Source: Coriobacteriaceae bacterium (GTDB lineage: Bacteria; Actinomycetota; Coriobacteriia; Coriobacteriales; Coriobacteriaceae). Taken from it: DNA of 22,999 nucleotides. The DNA is taken from NCBI GenBank assembly GCA_902364645.1, contig CABJEP010000012.1, positions 1-22,999 on the forward strand. The letters are read 5' to 3'. Positions 15,360 to 22,970 of this stretch are shown in pieces. Positions within the stretch are counted from its first letter, which is position 1. Each line of letters begins with the position of its first letter. The notes below the pieces were generated by a model. The model ran no database searches. It was given only the letters and a program-made list of their open reading frames with translations, and had not been told where the DNA came from. The position numbers were made by a program, and so were the translations under genes.

Positions 15360-15587
15360 ATGCCGTCAGAAGCTCAGAAGCGAGCCGATCGTAAGTACAA
15401 GCACGACAAGACCCAGCAGTTCTGTCTGCGGTTCTATCCCGCCGAAGAGGAGATTTGGTCATTCCTCTCCGCACAGGAAAACAAGCAGGGATTTCTTAAA
15501 GATTTGATTAGCCGCGAGATGGGCGTCGCATCGGGCGGCCCCGCACGCGTTGATACCAACACCAAGGTTGGAAGGACGGAATCGTAA
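15360..15587 (+). CDS. Small ribbon-helix-helix-like protein of the RM operon
   Basis: The product has 75 residues. After a basic N-terminus (1-17) comes a strand-like TQQFCLRFY (18-26), helix A about 28-39 and helix B about 42-54 (NKQGFLKDLISREM), the order of a MetJ/Arc ribbon-helix-helix dimer. The tail (58-75) looks disordered. GGGAGG lies 4 bases before the ATG at 15360, whereas the ATG at 15342 has no ribosome site. Its TAA overlaps the methyltransferase ATG (TAATG), so the two are translationally coupled. A role as autorepressor or control protein of the RM operon is inferred from fold, position and the palindromic promoter. I do not recognise a named family. Confidence 0.75.
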   Translation: MPSEAQKRADRKYKHDKTQQFCLRFYPAEEEIWSFLSAQENKQGFLKDLISREMGVASGGPARVDTNTKVGRTES

Positions 15588-17566
15588 TGTCGCAAGTGAG
15601 CAAGACTTCGGTCATCCAGCCGGAGACTATACTGGACTTCATCGACGGCGTGACGCAGCGCAGGGACACCCCCGAGGAGCGAGTGCGCCAGGAAATCCTA
15701 AAGTCCCTCGTGCGTGAGTACGGTTACAAGAAGGAGCAGATCGGGGTCGAGGAGTCGATCAAGTTCGGCAGCAACCGAAAAGCGGTCGACGTCGCCATCT
15801 GGGAGCCGGGAAAAGCGCACACCCAGGAAAACATCCACATCATCGTCGAGTGCAAAGACCCCAAGACCAAGGCCAAAGGCAAAAAAGACGGCGTAGATCA
15901 AATGCACTCCTATGCGTCTGCCTGCATGAACTCGACCTATGGCATGTGGACCAACGGCGACGAGTTGCTTACCTTCCGTTACGTGGTGGACGATGCCGGC
16001 AAGCGCGGCCCCGAGGCCGTGCCCGATCTGCCACATGCTGGTGGCGAGGTACCCGACGACGCGCCGCGCTTCGACCAGTTGCGCCCCGCCGCCAGTGACT
16101 CGCTGCTGTACTCGTTCCGCCGCTGTCACAACTACATCGCCGGAAACCAAGGCATCCAAAAGGCCGAGGCATTCCTTGAACTGCTCAAGATCATCTTCTG
16201 CAAAATCCAGGATGAGCGCGACTCCGAGACGCCAACGTTCTACATCACGCCAACCGAGCGCCAGGGCGCCGCGGGTAAGAAGAAGTGCCGCAAGCGCATC
16301 GAGGCACTCTTTGGAAACGTCAAGCAGTCGTACGAGACCATCTTCAAGGCCGACGAGCGCATCGCATTAACCGACGATGTGCTCGCCTACATCGTGGCGC
16401 AGCTGCAAATGTATTCCCTGCTCGAGAGCGACGTGGACGTTAAGGGCCACGCGTACGAGACAATCGTGGGCTCCAACCTGCGTGGTGACAAGGGCCAGTT
16501 CTTCACGCCGCGCAACATGTGCCACATGATGGTGCGGATGGTCGACCCGTCCGAAAACGACGTCATCCTCGACCCCGCCATGGGCACCTGCGGCTTTTTG
16601 GTCACGGCCATGAATTACGTGCTTGAGAAGATCAGAGACTCCGTCGAGGTGAGCGGGCGCAGCAAAGCAGCCAAGCAAGAGGCTCTGATCGCGCGCAAGC
16701 GCGAGTTCCTGTCCAAGCATATCGTGGGCATCGACTTTGATCCCATCCTAGTGCGTGCCTCCAAGATGAATATGGTTATGAACAACGACGGCACCGGACA
16801 GCTGTTCCACGCCAACTCGCTCGAGCCGTTCTCGGGCTTTGAACCCAAACTGCAAAAGGCGCTGCGCCTGGACGCCGCCGACATTGCGGCAAATAAGGCG
16901 CTGCAGCCGGGGCACGGCGTTACGGCGATTATGACCAACCCACCTTTTGGCTCCAAGATTCCTATCGAAGACCCGGCGATTCTGGAATCCTTCGACCTTG
17001 GACACACCTGGTCGTGGTCCGAGGAAGATGCCGAGTGGAGCATGGAACCCAAGCTCTTCTCATCTCAGCCGCCCGAGATCCTCTTCATCGAGCGGTGTAT
17101 CCGCCTGCTTGAGCCCGGCGTGGGTGTGGCGGCGCTCGTCATTCCCAACGGCATCCTGGGCAACCCGGGTCTGGGCTACGTGCGCCAGTGGATTTTGCGC
17201 CATGCGCAGATCCTGGGTTCGGTAGACATGCACCCGGATGCGTTCCAACCCAACGTGGGCGTGCAGACATCCGTCCTTGTGCTGAGACGCTGGGACAGTG
17301 AGGAAGAGGCATACTGCAAGGACGGTACCTTCCAGGATTACAAGATATTTATGGCCATCTGTGACCACGTAGGGCACGACAAGCGTGGTCAGACCACCTA
17401 TGTACGCGACGATGACGGCTACCCCATTGTGCAGGAGCAGACCACCGCGGTGACGGGCAACGTGGGCTCCGAAGAGGAGAGCAGCCACACCTCGAAGGAG
17501 CGCGTGGTGGACGACGAGACGATGGCGATCGCCGGCGCCTTCTTTGAATGGAGGCGAGACCAATGA
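15587..17566 (+). CDS. Nuclease-methyltransferase fusion subunit of an RM system (BcgI-like/HsdM)
   Basis: This is a 659-residue N6-adenine DNA methyltransferase with an N-terminal nuclease-like domain. Residues 45-110 show the HsdR-type set: D68 (KAVDVAIW), E88-C-K90 (IIVECK) and Q105xxxY109 (QMHSY). Residues about 170-310 resemble the HsdM N-terminal helical region, ending in GDKGQFFTPRNMCHMM. The catalytic domain has motif I DPAMGTCGFLV (329-339) and motif IV NPPF (451-454). Type I HsdM proteins normally lack the nuclease part, while type IIB BcgI A subunits have this nuclease-methylase order and a similar size. The start overlaps the upstream stop and the specificity subunit overlaps its end (ATGA). 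Whether the nuclease cuts is not shown. It could be a residual domain. Confidence 0.9.
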   Translation: MSQVSKTSVIQPETILDFIDGVTQRRDTPEERVRQEILKSLVREYGYKKEQIGVEESIKFGSNRKAVDVAIWEPGKAHTQENIHIIVECKDPKTKAKGKKDGVDQMHSYASACMNSTYGMWTNGDELLTFRYVVDDAGKRGPEAVPDLPHAGGEVPDDAPRFDQLRPAASDSLLYSFRRCHNYIAGNQGIQKAEAFLELLKIIFCKIQDERDSETPTFYITPTERQGAAGKKKCRKRIEALFGNVKQSYETIFKADERIALTDDVLAYIVAQLQMYSLLESDVDVKGHAYETIVGSNLRGDKGQFFTPRNMCHMMVRMVDPSENDVILDPAMGTCGFLVTAMNYVLEKIRDSVEVSGRSKAAKQEALIARKREFLSKHIVGIDFDPILVRASKMNMVMNNDGTGQLFHANSLEPFSGFEPKLQKALRLDAADIAANKALQPGHGVTAIMTNPPFGSKIPIEDPAILESFDLGHTWSWSEEDAEWSMEPKLFSSQPPEILFIERCIRLLEPGVGVAALVIPNGILGNPGLGYVRQWILRHAQILGSVDMHPDAFQPNVGVQTSVLVLRRWDSEEEAYCKDGTFQDYKIFMAICDHVGHDKRGQTTYVRDDDGYPIVQEQTTAVTGNVGSEEESSHTSKERVVDDETMAIAGAFFEWRRDQ

Positions 17567-18963
17567 CGATCGCGCCTTTGGTGAAGAGCGTCCGACTTTC
17601 CACCGTGCTGGGCGGCGACGTGAGGCTCGAGGCGTCAACCTACCTGCGCGACGGGTACGGCTTCGTACGCCTTGCCAACCAGTGCGACAACCACAAGAGG
17701 CTCGGTGACCTTACCGACATTTGGCAGCCGAGCAGACTGACGGGGTATACCGTGCCGGAAGGCAAAGGGCTACCCTTCTTTACCGCCGGCCAGGTGTTCG
17801 AGGACTTTCCCCGAGTGAGGAAGTGGCTCGCCGCGCCTTTCGTGCCCCAGGCTGATTCTAGATTCGTCAATCAGGATTGGCTGCTGCTTTCGCGCTCGGG
17901 CGTGGTGGGCAACGTTACCGCCGTGTACCCGCATCACCTGAACAAGGTCATCACGGACGACCTGTTGCGCATCGAGCCGAAGGACCAAGACGAGTACGGC
18001 TGGCTCTACGCGTATATGAAGACGGACTTCTTCAAGCAGATCGCACGAGCGTCTCAGTACGGTCACATGATCAAGCACATCGAGGTGGCCCACGCCAACG
18101 AGTTTCCGGTCATCATGCCCGATGCGGCCACGCGCAAAGCCATCGGCGACAAAGCTGCCGAGGCTGTGCGCCTGCGCGGCGAGGCCTGGAAGCTGCGGGA
18201 CGGGGCGTTTAAGCTGTTGGAGAAGGAGGTCGGTATTGCTTGTGAGGCAGAAAGTCCTGCAGGAACATGCGTGGTGAGTTTATCCAAAGTTATTGACAAC
18301 AGATCGCGCCTTGATGCTGACAGTTATGCCGGCTCTATAAGCGCCGTAGACTCATTGGTTGACGTAATGGAGTATGCGCCACTTGCTGAACTTGTAGAGG
18401 ACGTCGAAGAGCTTCCTCGCTTCAAGCGGTTTTATGGCGATTCCAACGTTCCCTTTGTGGGTGTGTCCGAGGTCTTTGACGTTAACACTCAACCGACAAA
18501 ATTTGTTTACGCCAAGCTCATTAAAAACTGGGAGCGTTACATCCTAAAGCCGGGAACTCTCGTCATGGCATGTTCTGGTCAAAAGTACGGCATCCTAGGA
18601 CGAGCTCTTTTGCTCACGGAGAATCATGAGGGAATGTTTGGCAGCAACCATCTGCTGAGAATCTATCCCGACGTTACAAAGATTCGAACTGGCTACCTGC
18701 TTGCTTTTCTGAACAGTCCCACCGTTGGCAGGCCGTCGGTCGTTCGTTGCGCATACGGAACCTCGGTGCCTCAACTTAGCCCTATCGATATCAAAAAAAT
18801 TCGCGTTCCCCGTCTTGGCGCGGACGTCGAATCTGCCATCGCCGACCTTATGGACAGGAGCGTGAGCACCTCGGCCAAGGCTGACCAACTTGAGAACGAG
18901 GCTACCAAGCTGGCACAGGAGCAGGTCGATATCGCCATCGAGAAGGTTGTCTCCAACACCTAG
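17563..18963 (+). CDS. hsdS: RM specificity subunit (HsdS-like)
   Basis: This 466-residue DNA-recognition subunit has two target recognition domains in pseudo-twofold repeat. RLSTVLGGDVRLEASTY (11-27) is echoed by SLSKVIDNRSRLDADSY (about 239-253), and each half ends in a helical spacer (about 190-222 and 425-463). GGAGG lies 8 bases before the ATG at 17563, which overlaps the methyltransferase stop. A start at 17548 would include the ribosome site. G+C drops sharply between halves: 37/60 and 40/60 at 17641-17700 and 17881-17940, against 27/60, 24/60 and 28/60 at 18241-18300, 18481-18540 and 18661-18720. The second recognition domain was probably exchanged. No hsdR follows. Confidence 0.92.
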   Translation: MTIAPLVKSVRLSTVLGGDVRLEASTYLRDGYGFVRLANQCDNHKRLGDLTDIWQPSRLTGYTVPEGKGLPFFTAGQVFEDFPRVRKWLAAPFVPQADSRFVNQDWLLLSRSGVVGNVTAVYPHHLNKVITDDLLRIEPKDQDEYGWLYAYMKTDFFKQIARASQYGHMIKHIEVAHANEFPVIMPDAATRKAIGDKAAEAVRLRGEAWKLRDGAFKLLEKEVGIACEAESPAGTCVVSLSKVIDNRSRLDADSYAGSISAVDSLVDVMEYAPLAELVEDVEELPRFKRFYGDSNVPFVGVSEVFDVNTQPTKFVYAKLIKNWERYILKPGTLVMACSGQKYGILGRALLLTENHEGMFGSNHLLRIYPDVTKIRTGYLLAFLNSPTVGRPSVVRCAYGTSVPQLSPIDIKKIRVPRLGADVESAIADLMDRSVSTSAKADQLENEATKLAQEQVDIAIEKVVSNT

Positions 18964-19122
18964 TGAGGCGACCTTTTAACCGCCGTTAAGCCTATAGCCT
19001 CAACACAAACAAAATGCAACGCGTATCGTAGTAAGTTGGTTAACGGCATAGTGTGAGAATTCACACTTGGACATTTGATTAACGCTCGCACCCTGTCGGG
19101 TTCGAATCCCAGCACTTTATTG
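18964..19122. other. AT-rich island edge with palindrome and T-arm-like relic
   Basis: No gene is supported. AGTGTGA-GAAT-TCACACT (19050-19067) is a 7-base perfect inverted repeat. The plus-strand order of GTTGGTTAACGGC (D-arm-like), this stem-loop and CGGGTTCGAATCCC (19097-19110, T-arm-like) resembles a tRNA, but no acceptor stem pairs and the anticodon loop has the wrong size. It may be a decayed tRNA or an old attachment site at the tRNA-Gly edge of the island. Confidence 0.4.
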
Positions 19123-19155
19123 AAAAAAGCACGGCACCGTGATGGTGCCGTGCTT
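19123..19155 (-). terminator. Intrinsic terminator of tRNA-Gly
   Basis: A twelve-pair stem AAGCACGGCACC/GGTGCCGTGCTT (19127-19138 with 19144-19155) with a 5-base loop is followed on the minus strand by six T residues (A-run 19123-19128). It begins 11 bases beyond the tRNA CCA end. Confidence 0.9.
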
Positions 19156-19166
19156 GTGCTCTTAAC

Positions 19167-19180
19167 TGGAGCGGGCAACG
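19167..19180 (-). repeat. attR-like tRNA-Gly 3' end
   Basis: TGGAGCGGGCAACG forms the end of the tRNA (CCA, discriminator base, acceptor strand and first T-stem bases) and is repeated exactly at 12930-12943. Element DNA would extend from here to lower coordinates. Confidence 0.65.
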
Positions 19181-19241
19181 GGACTCGAACCCGCGAGTGT
19201 CAGCTTGGGAAGCTGATGCCTTACCACTTGGCGATGCCCGC
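19167..19241 (-). tRNA. tRNA-Gly(CCC)
   Basis: This is a complete 75-base tRNA with encoded CCA (19167-19169). The acceptor stem is GCGGGCA/TGCCCGC, the D-arm is GCCAAGTGGTAAGGC, the anticodon stem is TCAGC/GCTGA with loop TTCCCAA (anticodon CCC), and the T-arm is GCGGG-TTCGAGT-CCCGT. It has its own promoter and terminator. Its last 14 bases are repeated at 12930-12943, so it is the proposed integration target of the defence island and remains intact. Confidence 0.96.
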
Positions 19242-19254
19242 TTGTGTGTTGGCT

Positions 19255-19284
19255 AGTATAACGCGGTTGTCTTGTTCGATACAA
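19255..19284 (-). promoter_or_regulatory. Promoter of tRNA-Gly
   Basis: On the minus strand TTGTAT (19279-19284) and TATACT (19255-19260) are spaced by 18 bases. The -10 ends 13 bases before the tRNA 5' end. Confidence 0.55.
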
Positions 19285-19538
19285 GGGTGTCGATGCTTGT
19301 TTTAGCTGTGGAGATTCGTTTGGAAAACATGTCAATTGTGGAGACGAGGACCTTTGACCTCCTGTTCTCCCTATCTTCTACCTGCACTTTTATCTGATTG
19401 TTGTATTTGGGCTCGATTTGTCAGAAATCGGGCAAGCTTTTGGTCAGCTTCTGGTACCTACCCGCATGAACCATGGCGGTAGCCTCATCCCAAGCGCCGC
19501 GGCCTCCCCGTGCGGCGCACGAGGGATAAGGAGCAGCC
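19285..19538 (+). promoter_or_regulatory. Leader of the adhesin gene with two hairpins
   Basis: No gene is supported in this stretch. Two stem-loops lie upstream of the adhesin. GGAGA-C-GAGG pairs with CCTC...TCTCC (19340-19349 with 19358-19370). GCTCGATTT pairs with AAATCGGGC across a 5-base loop (19411-19433) and is followed by a short T-run (AAGCTTTTGG). The second looks like a weak terminator or attenuator in a long 5' leader. A core promoter is not clear. I do not recognise a known riboswitch. Confidence 0.35.
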
Positions 19539-22500
19539 ATGTCCAACGCACCCACGCACTCTGTCCACAGCGCAATCGCAACAGGTCCGCTGCTCCTGCT
19601 CCTCTTCCTGCTTTTCGGCTGCCTGGCACCGGGAGCCGCATTTGCCGTCGATGGCTACGACCAGCTCGGCTTCCGCACTATTAGCGATGATTGTGGGCCC
19701 TTCTTTATCGGCAAGTATGAAGCTCAAGACGCCTCGATTGCCTACTGCATGAACCAGGAGCGCCCCGGCCCCACCAAGCCGGGCGGCCCATGGCTCAACT
19801 TTGATCAAGGCTGGGTGTGGCTCGACGACGAGTTCGCGGCAATCGTTTGTCACGGATATCCTACCGCCACGTCGTTTGGCGCTTACCATCTTTCACCCGA
19901 TCGCGCCCGCGCCGCCACCCAGCTTGCCGTATGGATGCTCAACGGCACTACCCATGTCGACGGCACCTACTCCTACACGACCGCTCAGGGCAAAACCAAG
20001 AGTGGGCACTTTACCGCCGACGATGAAGTCGTGGCGGCTGCGCGATGGCTCCACGACAGCGCAAAATCAGGAAGCATCAAAGCCGCTCCGCACCGCGCGC
20101 GGCGCTATTTAGGAACCGTATCGGGCGGCAGCAAACGTCAAGACATGCTCTATGTACTGCCGACGGTCTCTGTTTCCTTCCAAAAGCAGTCTGCAAACGC
20201 TGCCATTACCAGCGGAAACAATACCTATGAGTTTGACGGGGCAACATTCGATGTTTTTGAGAGCGCCAGCGGCGCGCGTGTCGGCACCGTCCAGATGGAC
20301 AGCAACGGTCGAGCGCAGGCAGTACTTCTGCCCAACACGGCATACTACCTAGTTGAAACGAAGGCGCCGGCCGGCTATGTCCCCCGCCACGATCGTATTG
20401 CCTTTACCACGGGGAATGACGGCGGGCGGGTCGCCATTGATGAACAACCTGGCACCATTACCTTGCGCATCGCAAAGCTCGATGCCGCGACGAATGCAGG
20501 CCCCCAAGTTGGAGCTTCGTTCGCAGGAGCAGAATTCGTGTGCGTATCACAATCAACCCCTGGATGGGCGCAAATCCTCACGACCGACGAAAGCGGTCGG
20601 GCCACTCTCGCCGATGTCCCCTTAGGAACCTTTACCATCTACGAATCAAAAGCCCCCGAGGGCTACCTGCCATCCAACGACAGCTGGACCTATACCGTTG
20701 GAGCCGACCAGCTCGGCGATTCAGGCGTGGTCGAGATCGAATCTCGCGTTTCCGATATCCCCATTGCGTTTGACCTTGAGATTTCCAAATTCAAGGACTA
20801 CGGCAATAGCGACCAATCCGGCCTGGAGCAGCCGGCGGGAGGTGTTGTCTTTGAGGTTGTCAGCAACAGCTCTCAGCAGGTTGTTGGCACACTGACCACA
20901 AACATCTATGGCTTTGCCTCCACCAAAGATCAGTCAGAAGCATGGTTTGGCGCAGGCAAGCGACCCGCCGGTGTCCACGGAGCCATCCCATACGACCGCG
21001 CCGGCTACACGGTTCGCGAGGTTCCGGAAACCGTCCCCGAGGGTTTTAAACGTGCAGGGGAATGGACCGTCGGGGCCAATCAGATTTCCGACGGCGCCGA
21101 GCTTCAATATATCGTGGACAACCACGCTCTGTCGACGCATCTCCAGATTGTAAAACGCGATGCCCAAACAGGCGCTTCTGTTCCACTAGCCGGATTCACC
21201 TTCCAACTCCTCGACAGCAATCACGAACCTGTCTCACAAACTTGCTGGTATCCAGCACATAACGTAATGGACACCTTTACGACTGACGCGACCGGGACCG
21301 TCACACTGCCCGAATCGCTCGTGCCGGGCACCTATTATGTACGCGAAACCTCGGCCAAAGAGCCCTATCTTGTCGGCGAAGAGATCAAGGTAAACATACC
21401 CGCCGACATGAACCTAACGCCCGTTGCAATCGCCTCGTATTATGACCACGCCGCGACCGGAAACATCAGGATCGTTAAAACCGATGCCGTAGACGGCAGC
21501 AGCCTAGCGGGCGCCATCTTTGAGATCCGTGCCTCGGGTGATATCGTGCGCCCCGACGGTAGCATTGCCGCGCTCGACGGTGAGACTGTTGCTACCGTCA
21601 CAACGGATGAAACTGGAGAAGCACGCGCGGACGACCTCCCGCTGGGATCTGGCACCGCACGCTACGAGGTTGTCGAGACTCAAGCGCCGGCCGGCTTCCT
21701 GCTCGACCGAACGCCCCATATCGTAGACCTCGCTTATGCCGACCAGAAAACGCCCGTTGTGGAAGCACGGCTTAACGTATCCGACGATTACACTAAGGTT
21801 GATATCTCCAAGGTCGATGCAAGCGGTGAGCAGGAAGTGGAAGGCGCACAACTCACCTTATATGGTCCCGATAAAACCGAAATAGACTCCTGGACCTCAT
21901 CCGACAAGCCGCACCGCGTCGAACATCTTGCACCCGGCACCTACTCGTTGCGCGAAATGATGTCTCCGCGGACCTATGACCTTGCCGAGGAGATAACGTT
22001 TGAAATAAAGGATACGGGAGAAGTCCAATCTGTCGCGATGAAGGATGCGCCCATCGAGATCAAAGGACAGGTCGACAAGCGTCAGGAGCTTGTCCAACCT
22101 ATCGGGAAGGGTCTGCTGGCCAACGGCGATGGTAAAAATCGCGCCGCAACGCAAACCAATACGGACGGACTTTTCTCCTATACCATCGACGCTCGAAACG
22201 ATTCAGCTACCCGGGTTGATGAGTTCACAATTACCGATGATCTTGAGTGTGCCAAAGACGGCACGGCGAGATTCGTCTCAATCGAAACCCCCGTCGCCAT
22301 CGGCGACCTCAACGGTCTGTGCAACGTGTGGTATCGCACGACGCCGTTGGACTCGACAGACGTCGATGGGCCGGCAAACGCGACGCTTGACGATGGGCAC
22401 GAAAATCCTTGGCTTGAGTCCGACGAAGTAAAAGAGAGTCTGGGTGAGGATTGCCGCCTCGTCGATTACGACGGCTGGCACCTCTGGAAGGCGGATGTCT

Positions 22501-22970
22501 CGACCACGGAATCCACCACACTCGAGGCGAAAGAACTTGACCTTGCATCCAATACCGTCGTAACGGGCATTCGCATTGAATACGGTGCAGTAGCCGCCGA
22601 CTTTACGACTCGAAGCGATGTGGATTCTTGGACCCGTGATGATCTCAAAGATGAGCACGACGACCTTGACGATGCCAAAGCAATCCTTGGCACAGACGCT
22701 CGGGGCGCAGCCGTGCACATGCAGGCAACGTCGGCTTATACGCCCCAAACCGCACTCACCAACAGCGCGCGCGTCGATCTTTGCCGCAACGGCGGCGGCG
22801 ATAAACTTGAGTCACATGACGAGGACCGTGTCATTCAACGCTGTACCCTACCGCAGGACCTACCGGCAACAGGATCAGTTCCCATCGCCGCCTGCATCAC
22901 CGCGCTTCTGACCTCGGGTGCCGCAGCCTTATGGTTCACTCGCCTTAGGTCGATCCCAGAGAAGCGCTAG
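19539..22970 (+). CDS. LPATG-anchored thioester-domain adhesin with SpaA/CnaB repeats
   Basis: This is a 1143-residue surface protein. A Sec signal (hydrophobic 16-36, cleavage after AFA at about 36) precedes a thioester domain in which Cys70 (IAYCMNQE) and Gln128 (ATQLAVW, the TQxA motif) should form an internal Cys-Gln thioester that can bond covalently to host ligands. Six SpaA/CnaB-like units follow, with candidate isopeptide lysines at 216, 313, 417, 539, 647 and 758 and E-box glutamates at 273 (LVETKAPAGY), 369, 494, 603, 713 and 806. A further region (840-1105) precedes the sortase signal LPATG (1108-1112), a membrane helix and a basic tail. AAGGAG lies 5 bases before the ATG. No sortase or pilin gene is visible in the window, so it may act alone or as a pilus tip. 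Confidence 0.93.
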   Translation: MSNAPTHSVHSAIATGPLLLLLFLLFGCLAPGAAFAVDGYDQLGFRTISDDCGPFFIGKYEAQDASIAYCMNQERPGPTKPGGPWLNFDQGWVWLDDEFAAIVCHGYPTATSFGAYHLSPDRARAATQLAVWMLNGTTHVDGTYSYTTAQGKTKSGHFTADDEVVAAARWLHDSAKSGSIKAAPHRARRYLGTVSGGSKRQDMLYVLPTVSVSFQKQSANAAITSGNNTYEFDGATFDVFESASGARVGTVQMDSNGRAQAVLLPNTAYYLVETKAPAGYVPRHDRIAFTTGNDGGRVAIDEQPGTITLRIAKLDAATNAGPQVGASFAGAEFVCVSQSTPGWAQILTTDESGRATLADVPLGTFTIYESKAPEGYLPSNDSWTYTVGADQLGDSGVVEIESRVSDIPIAFDLEISKFKDYGNSDQSGLEQPAGGVVFEVVSNSSQQVVGTLTTNIYGFASTKDQSEAWFGAGKRPAGVHGAIPYDRAGYTVREVPETVPEGFKRAGEWTVGANQISDGAELQYIVDNHALSTHLQIVKRDAQTGASVPLAGFTFQLLDSNHEPVSQTCWYPAHNVMDTFTTDATGTVTLPESLVPGTYYVRETSAKEPYLVGEEIKVNIPADMNLTPVAIASYYDHAATGNIRIVKTDAVDGSSLAGAIFEIRASGDIVRPDGSIAALDGETVATVTTDETGEARADDLPLGSGTARYEVVETQAPAGFLLDRTPHIVDLAYADQKTPVVEARLNVSDDYTKVDISKVDASGEQEVEGAQLTLYGPDKTEIDSWTSSDKPHRVEHLAPGTYSLREMMSPRTYDLAEEITFEIKDTGEVQSVAMKDAPIEIKGQVDKRQELVQPIGKGLLANGDGKNRAATQTNTDGLFSYTIDARNDSATRVDEFTITDDLECAKDGTARFVSIETPVAIGDLNGLCNVWYRTTPLDSTDVDGPANATLDDGHENPWLESDEVKESLGEDCRLVDYDGWHLWKADVSTTESTTLEAKELDLASNTVVTGIRIEYGAVAADFTTRSDVDSWTRDDLKDEHDDLDDAKAILGTDARGAAVHMQATSAYTPQTALTNSARVDLCRNGGGDKLESHDEDRVIQRCTLPQDLPATGSVPIAACITALLTSGAAALWFTRLRSIPEKR

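Noticed and set aside
15587..18963. Ordinary type I hsdMS lacking only hsdR at the window edge
   Set aside because: Both sides are visible: an unrelated AlbA_2 gene upstream and tRNA-Gly with an adhesin downstream. An adjacent hsdR is therefore absent, although one elsewhere in the genome cannot be excluded.
19020..19120. A functional plus-strand tRNA
   Set aside because: The T-arm-like and D-arm-like segments are present, but no acceptor stem forms and the central stem does not give a 7-base anticodon loop.
19285..19538. c-di-GMP riboswitch upstream of the adhesin
   Set aside because: It was considered because a cyclase gene is in the window, but I cannot find the conserved core of a c-di-GMP aptamer. 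Only simple hairpins are visible.
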